From: Variovorax paradoxus
GTDB taxonomy: Bacteria > Pseudomonadota > Gammaproteobacteria > Burkholderiales > Burkholderiaceae_C
Assembly (NCBI GenBank): GCA_016806145.1
Contig: CP063166.1
Location: forward strand, 1,736,001 to 1,800,000
DNA length: 64,000 nucleotides
Direction of reading: 5' to 3'
This document shows positions 51,587 to 61,369 of this stretch, piece after piece. The translations under genes and the position numbers were made by a program. Position 1 is the first letter of the stretch; the number at the start of each line of letters is the position of its first letter. The notes under the pieces are model-generated. The model was given only the letters and a program-made list of their open reading frames with translations. It had not been told where the DNA came from and ran no database searches.

Positions 51587-52615
51587 ATGAGCCGAACGCC
51601 CAGCCAGGCGGTCTCGCTGCGCGACGTGGCGCACGCCGCCGAGACCTCGGTGGCCACCGTCTCGCGCGTGCTCAACCACAGCGGCTACGTCAGCGCCGAG
51701 GTGCGCAAGCGCGTCGAGAAGGCCGCGCAGGGCATCGGCTACGTGCCGAACTTCAGCGCGCGGCACCTGAAGACCGGGCGCAGCAAGGCGATCGGCTTCA
51801 TGGTCTCGAACATGGCCAATCCCTTCCTCTCGGCCTTCTTCGCGGCGGTCGAGGCCCGGCTGCAGTCCGAGGGCTTCTCGGTGCTGGTCGGCAGCACCTT
51901 CGACCAGCCGCAGCGCGAGGCGCAACTGCTGCACCTGTTCGAGAACCGCCGGCTCGAGGGCGTGTTCGTCTCGCCGAGCCGCGAGGACCTGCCCGCGGCG
52001 CAGGACGCCTTCGCGCGCTGCAAGCTGCCGTTGGTGGTGCTCGACCGCGAGACCGGCTTCGAGGCCGACGCGGTCTGCCAGGACCACCGCCAGGGCGTGG
52101 CCACGGCGGTCGACTACCTGGTGTCGCTGGGCCACCGGCGCATCGCGCTGTTCGGTCCCAATCCCGCGATCCGGCCCGGGCGCGAGAAGCTGCTCGGCTA
52201 CCGCGACGGCCTGCGGCGCGCGGACATCGGCTACGACGAGGCGCTGGTGTGCATGCTGAGCTCGGCCATCGAGTCCTCGGCCGCGCAGATGGACGCGATG
52301 CTCGCGCTCGCGGCGCCGCCCACTGCGCTGATCGCGCTCGGCACGCGGCTGCTGTCGGGCGCGCTGCGCAGCGCGCGCGAACGCGGCCTGCGCATTCCGG
52401 CGCAGCTGTCGGTGGTGGGCATCGGCACCGACGACGCCTTCGCGCTGATGGACCCGCCGCTGACCACCTTGCGCTTCGACATCGAGGGCGCCGCGCATGC
52501 CGCGGCCGAACTGATGCTCGAGCGGGTGGAAGGGCGCGCGCCCGAGGCGCGGCGCAGCGTGCACGTGCCGCTGGCGCTCACCATCGGCGCCTCGTGCGCG
52601 GCGCCCGCGCGCTGA
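51587..52615 (+). CDS. LacI-family transcriptional regulator
   Basis: 342 residues. HTH and hinge: VSLRDVAHAAETSVATVSRVLNHSGYVSAEVRKRVEKAAQGIGYVPNFSARHLKTGRSKAIGF. The periplasmic-binding-like core follows (MVSNMANPFLSAFFAAVE, VLDRETGFEADAV, SLGHRRIALFGPN, VVGIGTDDAFALMDPPLTTLRFD). Divergent from the five-gene SDR-Bug-synthetase-SDR-lyase operon, which it probably represses until an operon-specific acid or sugar acid binds. The stop is 21 bp from the convergent NTF2-like gene. Confidence 0.95.
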   Translation: MSRTPSQAVSLRDVAHAAETSVATVSRVLNHSGYVSAEVRKRVEKAAQGIGYVPNFSARHLKTGRSKAIGFMVSNMANPFLSAFFAAVEARLQSEGFSVLVGSTFDQPQREAQLLHLFENRRLEGVFVSPSREDLPAAQDAFARCKLPLVVLDRETGFEADAVCQDHRQGVATAVDYLVSLGHRRIALFGPNPAIRPGREKLLGYRDGLRRADIGYDEALVCMLSSAIESSAAQMDAMLALAAPPTALIALGTRLLSGALRSARERGLRIPAQLSVVGIGTDDAFALMDPPLTTLRFDIEGAAHAAAELMLERVEGRAPEARRSVHVPLALTIGASCAAPAR

Positions 52616-52636
52616 CGAGGCGCGGTGGTGCGGCGC

Positions 52637-53008
52637 TCAGGCCGCGTAGAAGAATTCCTCGCGCACGATCTTGCCGTCTTCCACCGTGTAGAGCGCCATC
52701 TCCTCCATGGTGAAGCGCTCGCCGCTGGTCTTGAAGGTGGCGTCGATCCTGAAGCCGACGATGAAGCGGTCGTCGTGCGGCCACGGGCCCGCGACGATCA
52801 TGCCGTGCACCTCGTGGTTCGAGGTCCACCATTCGCCCTTGCCGCGGATCGCCTCGATGCCGCGCACCTCGCGCGCCATGTCGGGCGGGCCGCCGGCCTC
52901 CACGCTCACCGCGTCGCTCGCATAGAGCGCCAGCGCTTCCTCGTAGGCGCCCTGGCGGCACAGCTCGACGAGCGTGTTGGCGATTTCCATCGTGTCCATC
53001 GTGGTCAT
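52637..53008 (-). CDS. NTF2-like (SnoaL-type) protein
   Basis: 123 residues. IANTLVELCRQGAYEEALALYASDAVSVEAGG followed by REVRGIEAIRGKGEWW and a FTMEEMALYTVEDGKIVREEFFYA end is the SnoaL-like cone fold with a central cavity. Catalytic residues cannot be assigned; members act as isomerases, hydrolases or ligand binders. Monocistronic, convergent with the LacI gene. Confidence 0.82.
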   Translation of the reverse strand: MTTMDTMEIANTLVELCRQGAYEEALALYASDAVSVEAGGPPDMAREVRGIEAIRGKGEWWTSNHEVHGMIVAGPWPHDDRFIVGFRIDATFKTSGERFTMEEMALYTVEDGKIVREEFFYAA

Positions 53009-53135
53009 GGGTAGCGGCCTTTCTGCGGATCGCAGCAACGGGGTGGGAGGGAAGCGAGCGTGTCGATGCAGTGTAGGCCGCCCGCCGCGCGGCGCCATCG
53101 GGAAAGACCGGGAATGACAGGCGCGCCGCCGCGCC

Positions 53136-53894
53136 TCAGCAGAACACGATCGCCGTGCGGTGCGCGATGCTCAGCCGCGCCGCCTCGTACAGCAGCAGCC
53201 AGGCCGCGTACTCGCGGTAGAGGCCGTTGTCGTCCTCGATCAGCGCGTCGATGCGCTCGGCCTCCTCGTCGCCGAGCTTGCCGTTCGACAGGTGGATGCC
53301 CAGCGCGGGCGCCACGTAGACCAGCTCCTCGAGCAGGCGGTACGAGGAGCCGAGCATGCCGCCGGGCAGGCCCAGGGCTTCGTCGTCCTCCTCGTCCTCT
53401 TCCTCGTCCCCGATGTCGTCCTCCTCGCGGCCGCGCGAGAGGTCGACGTCCTCGTCGTCCTCTTCTTCCTCTTCCTCGATCTCGTCATCTTCCTCGCGCT
53501 CGTCGAACAGCACTTCCTTGAAGTCCACCGGCACGTAGAAGCCCTCGGCATCCGAATGGCACAGCAGGTGGCTGTCCTCGCTGTCGAGCAGGGTCTGGAT
53601 CTTCGGGTCGGCCGTGGGATCGACGTCGTCGGCCAGCGGCGTGGCCACCCAGTCGGGCGCGAGCACGCGGTGCGCGTAGGCGCGGCGCAGGTAATGGATG
53701 AAGGAGTAGGGGAAGCTCTCGATCGAGGCGCGCGAGTCGAACTCGATCGCCTCGCGCGGCTCGGTGTGCGGCGGCAGGCCGGCGGCGGCCAGCACGCGGT
53801 TGACTTCCGCCAGGTCCTCCTCGAACGCCTCGGCGCCCTCGGGGTCGTCTTCGAGCAGCTCGGCAAGCATGCCGACGCAGATGGCCAGGCCCAT
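53136..53894 (-). CDS. Hypothetical protein with a long acidic tract
   Basis: 252 residues, not recognised. The N-terminal 125 residues are a mixed globular region (FPYSFIHYLRRAYAHRVLAPDW). Residues about 131-173 are almost entirely Glu and Asp with one short basic break (DLSRGRE). The last 80 residues are helical (SSYRLLEELVYVAPALGIHLSNGKLGDEEAERIDALIEDD). Lower-complexity GAG/GAC runs may vary in length by slippage. It precedes the macroglobulin gene by 104 bp on the same strand (upstream), so co-transcription is possible. Confidence 0.75.
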   Translation of the reverse strand: MGLAICVGMLAELLEDDPEGAEAFEEDLAEVNRVLAAAGLPPHTEPREAIEFDSRASIESFPYSFIHYLRRAYAHRVLAPDWVATPLADDVDPTADPKIQTLLDSEDSHLLCHSDAEGFYVPVDFKEVLFDEREEDDEIEEEEEEDDEDVDLSRGREEDDIGDEEEDEEDDEALGLPGGMLGSSYRLLEELVYVAPALGIHLSNGKLGDEEAERIDALIEDDNGLYREYAAWLLLYEAARLSIAHRTAIVFC

Positions 53895-53998
53895 GGATCA
53901 CTCCTCGTGGTTCGTGGCGGCGATGGTGACGAACCCAGATGAAGGCGGGATGACGGCCGGCCGCGCGTTGCGCCGGGCCGTCATCCGCGCGGGCGGCT

Positions 53999-56900
53999 TC
54001 AGCGCGCCGCTTCGACCTTGATGCGCTCGTTCGGCACCTCGCCGAACATCTCGGGCGCGTACATCGCCTCGACGCGGCTCGGCGGCAGCGCGAAGTCGCC
54101 GACGTTGTTCAGGCGCACCGTGTACTCCATCTTCACCACGCCCTTGGGCAGGTACTGGTAGTAGCTGCGGAAGGCCTCGAAGCTGCGTTCCTCGAAGGCC
54201 GGCCAGCCGGCGCCCGACTTCTTCTCGCCCTGGGTGGCGATCTGCGAGTCGCGGCCCAGGCCGCTGCCGAGGATGGTGGCGCCGCCGGGCACCGGGTCGC
54301 TGATGACGACCCAGGTCATGTCGGCGCTGGCGTTGACCTCCAGGCTCACGCGCAGCACGTCGCCGCGCGTGTACTTGCCGGCCACCGCCTGCTCGACCGG
54401 CGTCACGGTCTTCTTGATGGCATAGCCGGCCGCGAACGGCGCCTTGAGCTGCACCGCCGCGATCGACTGCATCGTGAGCCAGGGCTTGCCCGTGCCCTGC
54501 TGGGTCACGAGCAGGGTGTCGCGCACCGGCGCGCCGCCGGGCGAGGCCGCCCAGGGCAGGAACATGCCGTTGTTGCGCAGGTTGCCCGGCGAGGCCGGGG
54601 CGCCGAAGAAGGTGGTCTGGTTCGGCGCGCCGGTCGCGTCGCTGGCCTTCACGCGTTCGACCTTGCTCCAGTCGACCTGCGCCTTGGCCGCGCCCAGCGT
54701 GGCGGCGGTGATGCCGGCCACCGGCGTGCTCTCGAACACCTTGCTGAACTTCTCGAGCGCCAGGCCGCCCCAGAGGTTGGCGGTGGTGGTGTGCCAGGCG
54801 CCGTTCTGCTGCCGGCCGATGAATCCGTTGGCCAGCTTGCCGATGTCGTCCTTCCAGCTCGGGTCGTCCATCACCGTCAGCAGCAGGCGCGCGGTGTTGA
54901 CGTCGCCGTTGGTCATCAGCCACCACCAGTAGTCGTCGCGCTCGGTGCTGAAGATCAGCTTGGTGCCCTGGTAGGACAGCCGCGCCTTGAGCACGTTGTT
55001 GGCCTCGTCCATGCGCTGCTGGCGCTGCGGCACGTCCTGCACGCGCTTGAGGATGTTGAGCCAGTCGATCACCGCGCTGGTGGGCCACTGGTTCGGCGCG
55101 ATGGTGATGCTGCCGAGCATGGCGCCCGAGGCCTTGCCGTAGCGCGACAGCGCCTCGAGCGCGGCCAGCTTGCGCACGTCCAGGTCCTTGCGCGGGCTCC
55201 AGAAGTCGCGCGTGATGCGGCCCTCGACGAAGGCGATCAGGCCGGCTTCCATCGGCGCGCGCACGTCGTCGGCGAGCGCGAAGGCGGGATCGAGCGAGGC
55301 CGCTTCATTCGTGGCCGCCAGCAGGTACGAGGTCAGGATGTCGCTGCCGCCGTTGGCCTCGCCGTCGCGCGGCGGGAAGTAGCTCGCGAGGCCGTCGCTG
55401 TCGAGGTAGGTGGGCAGCTGCGCGAGCACGCCCTGCCACATCTTCGCGTCGCGCAGGCCGACCGACTTGCTGGTCTTCTGCTCGAGGCAGATGAAGGGGT
55501 AGTTGGCGAACCAGTCGCGCACGCCCGGCAGGCCTTCGGCCAGCTTGGGCTGTAGCGACAGCTTCAGGCCCCCGCGGCCGGGCAGGGCGTCGGCCGGCGG
55601 CGCGACGTCGATGGTGAACGGGCCGTCGACCTGCACCAGCGTGGCCTGCTGCACCGTGAGCGGCACCGAGGGCACGATGCGCTGGCGCACCTTGAGCGCG
55701 TCGCGCGCGCCGCCCAGCGTGTCCTTGGCCTCGATCTCCCACAGGATCGCCTCGGCGCGCGTCTGCGCGAGCTGCGCCGGCGCGGTCACGTTCCAGGCCA
55801 CCTCGCGCGCCTCGCCGGCGGGGATGTCCACCGTCTGCGGCTGCAGGGTGAGCAGCGTGGCGCGCGGCGTGGCTTCCACCTTCATCGCCTTCTGCGTGGT
55901 GTTGCGCAGCGTGATCTGGGCGCGGAACTGGTCGTCCTCGCGCACCAGCGGCGGCAGGCCGCTGATGATCTGCAGATCCTGCGTGGCCTGGATGCTGGCC
56001 TGGCCGGTGCCGAACAGGTCGGCGCCCGAGTCGGCCACCGCCACGATCTTGAAGGTGGTCAGCGCGTCGTTGAGCGGCACCGTCACCACGGCCTGGCCGT
56101 TGGCATCGAGCACCACGCGCGGGTTCCAGATCAGCAGGGTCTCGAGCAGCTCGCGCGTCTGGCCCTTGCCGCCGCCGCCGCCCGCGGGCACGGCCTTGCG
56201 CCCGTAGTGGCGCCGGCCGACGATCTCCATCTGCGCGGTCGAGGTGCTGACACCCCAGCTGCGCCGCTGCAGCATCGCGTTGAGCAGGTCCCAGCTGTCA
56301 TTGGGCATCAGCTCGAGCAGCGCCTGGTCGACCGCGGCCAGCGCCACTTCGGCGCCGGCGGCCGGCTTGCCGTCGGGCAGCTTGGCGGTGATCGTGACCT
56401 GCGCCTTGCCGCGCACCGGGTAGCTGGGCTTGTCGCTGGCCACCGTCACGTCGAGCTGGTGGGCGCGCGTGCCGACGCGGATCTCGGCCATGCCGAGGCG
56501 GTAGGCGGGCTTGCTGAGGTCGACCATGGCGGTCGGCGCCACGTACTCCTTGCCCTCGTACCAGAAGGCGGTCCACCATTCGCGCGGCGCCTTCCAGCCC
56601 CAGCTGAAGAAGCTGTACCACGGCACCTCGCGCAGCCGCCCGCGCAGCGCGAGCACGCTCACGTAGGCGTTCGGGCCCCATTCGGGCTTGACCTGCAGCG
56701 TGACCGTCGGGTCCTGGCCGTTGAGCTGCACCACATGCGTTTCGATCACGCCCTCGCGCTCGACCGACACCAGCGCGGTCGCGAAGCGGAACGGGCTGCG
56801 CACCTGGAACTTGGCGATCTCGCCGGGCTGGTAGCTCTTCTTCTCGGGCAGCACGTCGATGCGGTCGTTGTCCTCGCCGCCGAACCAGAGTTCGCCCTGC

Positions 56901-59900
56901 TTGGTCACGTAGACCGAGCTGGCGGCGCGGGCGTCGCGGCCCTCGCTGTCGGTGGCGCTGGCGACCAGTTCCACCTCGCCCGCGTCCTTGAGCTCGGTCT
57001 CGCACAGCAGCAGGCCTCGCGCGTCGCTCTTGCCGCTGCAGACGGTGCCGATGTCCTTGGTCTCGGTCTTGTTGTCGTAGGTGTAGAAGCCGCCCACCAT
57101 GCGCTTGCGGCTGGTGGTGGTGATGCGCGCCACGGCGCGCACGTTGAGCGTCACGCCGGCCTGGGGCTTGCCCGCGAGGTCGAGCGCGAGCGCCTGGAAC
57201 TTGACCTTCTGCGCGGTCGAGACCCAGCCCTCGGTCTTGATGCCGGCGATCACGCCCGCGGGCCACAGCGTCTGCGTGCTGCGGATGGTCTGCACCTCGC
57301 CGTTCGGGTCGGCGTAGGTGGCTTCCAGCAGCAGCTCGCGCGCGGCCTTGACCTTGGGCACCTTCTCGATCGTGAGCTTGCCGGCGCCGTCCTTGTTGAG
57401 CGTGAGCGGCAGCTTGTCGGCGATCACGCGGGTGTCGCTCGCGCTGTTGAGGTCCTCCTCGCCGCCCGTGGCCTCGGGGCCGGCCGCGGTGGCCGCCTGC
57501 AGGCCCGCGGCCTCCACCGGCCGCGGCGGGCTGAAGCTGAAGGCGTCGTAGTCGGAGAAGCTCAGGCTCTTGCCGCGCACCATGGCCGACACGCGCACCG
57601 GCAGGTTGGCCGCGCCGCCGCCGGCCACGTAGTTGATCTGCACGTCGGTGGGCACGGCCGTGGCCGCCACCAGCGGCTTCTTGTCGCTGGGCGCGATGCG
57701 GCCCTCGAGCACCGGCAGGCGGAATTCCTCGACGCGGAAGATGCCGGTCGCGAAGCTGCGGCCGCCGCCGTCCTCCTCGTCCTCGTCGCTCTCGTTGTTG
57801 TTCTTCTTGGCGCCGCCGCTGCGCAGCTGCACCTCGTACACGCCGAGCTTGGCGGCGGCCGGAATGGCGAAGCTGTTCTCGGCACTGAGGCCGCCGGTGG
57901 CGGTCTTGCGCCAGGCCAGCGGCTGGGTGAACTGCTGGCCGCTGCCCTGGTGGGTGATGACCAGCGTGTCGGGCGTGCCGTCGGGCAGGCCGAAGCCCTT
58001 GCGGGTCTGGGTGCGGATCAGGCTCTTCATCGACACCGTCTCGCCGGCGCGCAGCAGCGTGCGGTCGAAGATGGTGTGGGCGATGCGGTCGGGCTCGGGC
58101 TGCAGGCTGGTGGGCACGTTGAAGCGCCAGGGCTCGATGCCGCGCTGCCAGTCGCTCTGGGTGAAGGCGAGGTCTTCCACGCCCTTCTCGTCCTTGGCGC
58201 GCGCGCTGACGAACCAGAAGCCCTCGCCGTATTCGTCCTCGCCGTTGCAGTTGGGGGCCTTCGAGGGCACGCCCTCGAGCATCACGGTGCCGTCGGCGCC
58301 GGTGGTGCCCGAGGCCACGGCCTTGCCGCGGCAGTCCGACACGCGCACCTGCGCGCCCGCCACCACCTTGCCCTTGTCGAGCGTGGTGACCCAGGCCATC
58401 GAGTTCTCGCGGCCCAGCTTGAAGTGCACCGCCAGGTTGGTGGCCAGCGCGCTGGTGCGCACGTACATCGTGCGGTTGGCGCCCAGGCGCTCGTCGAGCA
58501 GCGCGTCGCCGAGCTTCTGCGAGGCGATCTCCAGCACGTGGAAGCCCGGCGTCAGCGGGATGCCGATGACCTCGAAGGGGCGCGGGTCGCCGCTCTCGGC
58601 CTTGGGCATGTCGAGCGACTTCACGCCCGGCTGGCCCGAGAGCAGCGACAGCGTGCGGGTCTGCACGTAGCTCTTGTCGCTGCTGTCGAGCACCGGCGGC
58701 AGCGGCGTGCGCAGGTCCTTGCGCGCCTCGGTGCGCGCGATGGTGTAGCTGTCGTAGCGGCGCACCTTGCGCAGCCATTCGATGATCTCGGCGTCGGTCT
58801 TCGGGTTGATGTCGCTGACCTTGCCGGGCGTGAGCGCCTGCACCATCAGCTGCGGCTCCACGCGGCGCACCGTCACCGGCATCATGGCCGGGGTGTCGGG
58901 CTCGGCCAGGCGCTCGATCACGCCGAAGGGCGAGGCCGCGAACTTGGCCAGTGGTGGCATGGAGCCGGTCGCGACCTTGAGCGGGAAGCCGTCGGGCGAG
59001 GCCAGCGGTCGGCCCGAGGCGTCCTCGAACTTCGAGGGCAGCTCGATGCTGAAGGAGGTGCTCTCGGGCAGCGGCGCCGCGAAGTTGATCGAGCTCACGA
59101 CATCGTCGGCGTTCTGGGCCGAGCCCTCGTCGTCGAACTTCGGCGCAAGCGTCTTGCCGCCGCCCTTGAGCTGGATCGCCGCGGCCATCTTGCGCGTAAC
59201 CGGAGCGTTGAACTGCAGCGTCATCGGGCGCAGCGGCAGGCAGGCGGCCTGCGCGTTCTCGCGCTCGCAGGTGAACGAGGCCGCGAAGGGCTCGCGCACC
59301 TCGAAGCTCAGCCGGCGCTCGACGCTGTTGGCGATGCCCGAGGGCGTGGCCACGCCCTTGCCGTAGACGATCTGCAGCTTGCTGCCGGGCGTCAGCGTGC
59401 GGTTGCACTGCATCGTGACGAAGCGCAGCGGCTCCTTGGCGGCGGCCTTGTCGCGGCCGTAGGCCTTGAGCAGCTCGGTGCGCTGGGCGCCCTCGATCAG
59501 CTTCACGGGCACGCGCTCGCCGATGCCGTCGGCCGCGCACCAGACGTTCTCGCGCACGCTGTCGAGCGTGGCCGGGCCGTTGAGCTCGAGCACGAACATC
59601 TGCTGCTCGTCGATCTTGCCGTAGCTGCCGGGCTGGAAGCTGCGCACGAACGGTCCGCCGGTGGAGAACTGGTAGCGCTCGGGGCCGGTCAGCTCGCCGC
59701 TGGCGGGCTTGAACGAGGCGATGCGGGCGATGGTGCAGCGCACGCCGGGCGGCAGGTCGTTCTCGAAGTCGTAGACCCACTGCTTGGCGTCGGTCCAGCG
59801 GCCCTGGCCCTTGCCGGCCTGCGCGTCGGTGCAGCTCACCGACAGCGGCGCCGGTGCCTTCGGATCGCCGAAGTTGACCGCGGCCTGGTCGAACTTGGCG

Positions 59901-60031
59901 ACCACCTGGCGCACGCGCGAGACCTCGCCCTGCGGCGTGAGGCTGGTGATCTGCAGCGCGAACGCGGGAGCAACCAGTGCCGCCGCGCCGATGGCCAGCC
60001 AGAGGGATCGCGCACTCATCGAACTGTTCAC
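53999..60031 (-). CDS. Bacterial alpha-2-macroglobulin with thioester motif
   Basis: 2010 residues. GTG at 60031 is chosen because CAGGAGGAG lies 6 bases upstream; ATG at 60019 is the alternative. Signal peptide cleaved about AFA-LQITS, without a lipobox, so probably periplasmic and not lipid-anchored. Tandem macroglobulin-like beta domains fill the first 1300 residues, followed by the A2M domain and the thioester Cys1515 in FICLEQ. Residues about 760-790 include an acidic insert (NNNESDEDEEDGGG). Such proteins trap invading proteases and cooperate with PBP1C in envelope defence; pbpC is in this window but 17 kb away. Confidence 0.9.
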   Translation of the reverse strand: MNSSMSARSLWLAIGAAALVAPAFALQITSLTPQGEVSRVRQVVAKFDQAAVNFGDPKAPAPLSVSCTDAQAGKGQGRWTDAKQWVYDFENDLPPGVRCTIARIASFKPASGELTGPERYQFSTGGPFVRSFQPGSYGKIDEQQMFVLELNGPATLDSVRENVWCAADGIGERVPVKLIEGAQRTELLKAYGRDKAAAKEPLRFVTMQCNRTLTPGSKLQIVYGKGVATPSGIANSVERRLSFEVREPFAASFTCERENAQAACLPLRPMTLQFNAPVTRKMAAAIQLKGGGKTLAPKFDDEGSAQNADDVVSSINFAAPLPESTSFSIELPSKFEDASGRPLASPDGFPLKVATGSMPPLAKFAASPFGVIERLAEPDTPAMMPVTVRRVEPQLMVQALTPGKVSDINPKTDAEIIEWLRKVRRYDSYTIARTEARKDLRTPLPPVLDSSDKSYVQTRTLSLLSGQPGVKSLDMPKAESGDPRPFEVIGIPLTPGFHVLEIASQKLGDALLDERLGANRTMYVRTSALATNLAVHFKLGRENSMAWVTTLDKGKVVAGAQVRVSDCRGKAVASGTTGADGTVMLEGVPSKAPNCNGEDEYGEGFWFVSARAKDEKGVEDLAFTQSDWQRGIEPWRFNVPTSLQPEPDRIAHTIFDRTLLRAGETVSMKSLIRTQTRKGFGLPDGTPDTLVITHQGSGQQFTQPLAWRKTATGGLSAENSFAIPAAAKLGVYEVQLRSGGAKKNNNESDEDEEDGGGRSFATGIFRVEEFRLPVLEGRIAPSDKKPLVAATAVPTDVQINYVAGGGAANLPVRVSAMVRGKSLSFSDYDAFSFSPPRPVEAAGLQAATAAGPEATGGEEDLNSASDTRVIADKLPLTLNKDGAGKLTIEKVPKVKAARELLLEATYADPNGEVQTIRSTQTLWPAGVIAGIKTEGWVSTAQKVKFQALALDLAGKPQAGVTLNVRAVARITTTSRKRMVGGFYTYDNKTETKDIGTVCSGKSDARGLLLCETELKDAGEVELVASATDSEGRDARAASSVYVTKQGELWFGGEDNDRIDVLPEKKSYQPGEIAKFQVRSPFRFATALVSVEREGVIETHVVQLNGQDPTVTLQVKPEWGPNAYVSVLALRGRLREVPWYSFFSWGWKAPREWWTAFWYEGKEYVAPTAMVDLSKPAYRLGMAEIRVGTRAHQLDVTVASDKPSYPVRGKAQVTITAKLPDGKPAAGAEVALAAVDQALLELMPNDSWDLLNAMLQRRSWGVSTSTAQMEIVGRRHYGRKAVPAGGGGGKGQTRELLETLLIWNPRVVLDANGQAVVTVPLNDALTTFKIVAVADSGADLFGTGQASIQATQDLQIISGLPPLVREDDQFRAQITLRNTTQKAMKVEATPRATLLTLQPQTVDIPAGEAREVAWNVTAPAQLAQTRAEAILWEIEAKDTLGGARDALKVRQRIVPSVPLTVQQATLVQVDGPFTIDVAPPADALPGRGGLKLSLQPKLAEGLPGVRDWFANYPFICLEQKTSKSVGLRDAKMWQGVLAQLPTYLDSDGLASYFPPRDGEANGGSDILTSYLLAATNEAASLDPAFALADDVRAPMEAGLIAFVEGRITRDFWSPRKDLDVRKLAALEALSRYGKASGAMLGSITIAPNQWPTSAVIDWLNILKRVQDVPQRQQRMDEANNVLKARLSYQGTKLIFSTERDDYWWWLMTNGDVNTARLLLTVMDDPSWKDDIGKLANGFIGRQQNGAWHTTTANLWGGLALEKFSKVFESTPVAGITAATLGAAKAQVDWSKVERVKASDATGAPNQTTFFGAPASPGNLRNNGMFLPWAASPGGAPVRDTLLVTQQGTGKPWLTMQSIAAVQLKAPFAAGYAIKKTVTPVEQAVAGKYTRGDVLRVSLEVNASADMTWVVISDPVPGGATILGSGLGRDSQIATQGEKKSGAGWPAFEERSFEAFRSYYQYLPKGVVKMEYTVRLNNVGDFALPPSRVEAMYAPEMFGEVPNERIKVEAAR

Positions 60032-60202
60032 AACTAACTCCTCCTGAGGACAGCGCACGAGGGTAGCCGATTTGCATGGCGGGACGGCAGTGCCGTCCGT
60101 CATAGACCGGGGGGCCTGATCCTGCGAAGTCGCCCCTTCTTCTTACAATCGCTCACCCCGGGCGAGCGTCGCGCGGACGAAGTCAGGAAACCGCCGCAAC
60201 CG

Positions 60203-61345
60203 ATGAAACGCTACTGGGAAATCGACGCCTTGCGCGGGCTGATGCTCGTGCTGATGACCGTCACCCACCTGCCGACACGGCTGACGGACCCGCTGGGCCA
60301 GCCCTTCGGCTTCGTCTCGGCGGCCGAGGGCTTCGTGCTGCTGTCGGCCTTCGTCGCCGGCCTGGTCTACAGCCGCATCGGCCACGTGCGCGGCGTCGAG
60401 TCGATGCGCAGCGCGTTCTGGCGCCGCGTGCTCAAGGTCTACCTGTGCCAGGCGGCCACGCTGCTGTTCCTGTTCACCGTCATCACCGGCGTGGGCCTGC
60501 ACATCGACCAGCCGGCGGTGAAGAACCTGGTCTCCTATTACCTGGCGGCGCCGCGCGACGGCTTCCTCTACGGGCTGCTGCTGATCTACGAACCGGCGCT
60601 GCTCGACATCCTGCCGATGTACATCTTTTTCATGCTCATGAGCCCCTGGGTGCTGGCCTTCGCGATGCGCCACGGCTGGCTGCCGGTGATGGCGCTGAGC
60701 GCGGCGCTGTGGGCGGCGGCGCAGTTCGGCTTCAGCGAATGGGTCTACGGGCTGGCGGTGCGCCACCTCGGGCTGCCGGTGCCGTACCACGAGATGGGCG
60801 CCTTCAACACCTACGCCTGGCAGTTCCTCTGGTTCGCGGGGCTGGCCATCGGCGCCAGCCGCAACACGCCCGGCGTGAAGCCGCTGCGCTTTCCGGCCTG
60901 GCTGCTGCTGCTGGCGGCGGCCGTGGCGCTCTACTGCTTCTACTGGCGCCACACCGGCATCAACGGCCAGGCGCCGTTCGGTGGCGACGTGGAGCGCAAC
61001 CTGCTGTTCGACAAGTGGCTGCTCGGGCCGCTGCGGCTGGTCAACCTCGTGGCGCTGGGCATCCTCGCGGTGCGCTTCGGCCCCTGGCTGATGCGCAAGC
61101 TGCCGCGCCTGGGCTGGCTCGAGGCCATGGGCTCGGCCTCGCTGCCGGTGTTCTGCGCGCACCTGGTGGCCGTGCTGCTGGTGCTGGCCTTCTATGGCGA
61201 CAGCCAGACCGCGCGGCCCTGGTGGGGCGACGCGCTGCTGCTGGCGGCGGTGTTCACGGGCATGTACCTGGTGGCGCGCGTCTCGCGCGGCGCCGACGTG
61301 CCGCCGCCGGCCGACGAGGTGCCGACCGAGCCGGCGCGCGCCTGA
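60203..61345 (+). CDS. opgC: OpgC-family membrane acyltransferase
   Basis: 380 residues, about ten membrane helices. The start KRYWEIDALRGLMLVLMTVTHLP and the motifs FGFVSAAEGFVLLSAFVAGLVYSR and LPMYIFFMLMSPWVL are typical of OpgC (PF10129), which adds succinyl groups to osmoregulated periplasmic glucans. No opgGH genes are in the window, so acceptor and donor are inferred. Divergent from the macroglobulin gene, convergent with the immunity gene. Confidence 0.85.
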   Translation: MKRYWEIDALRGLMLVLMTVTHLPTRLTDPLGQPFGFVSAAEGFVLLSAFVAGLVYSRIGHVRGVESMRSAFWRRVLKVYLCQAATLLFLFTVITGVGLHIDQPAVKNLVSYYLAAPRDGFLYGLLLIYEPALLDILPMYIFFMLMSPWVLAFAMRHGWLPVMALSAALWAAAQFGFSEWVYGLAVRHLGLPVPYHEMGAFNTYAWQFLWFAGLAIGASRNTPGVKPLRFPAWLLLLAAAVALYCFYWRHTGINGQAPFGGDVERNLLFDKWLLGPLRLVNLVALGILAVRFGPWLMRKLPRLGWLEAMGSASLPVFCAHLVAVLLVLAFYGDSQTARPWWGDALLLAAVFTGMYLVARVSRGADVPPPADEVPTEPARA

Positions 61346-61369
61346 GGGGCGCGGCGGCCGCGCCGACGC

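Noticed and set aside
56207..60037. Very long plus-strand open frame opposite the macroglobulin gene
   Set aside because: It is antisense to a gene with clear domains, signal peptide and thioester motif; composition is His/Arg/Ala/Gly-rich as expected for a reverse-strand shadow in high-GC DNA.
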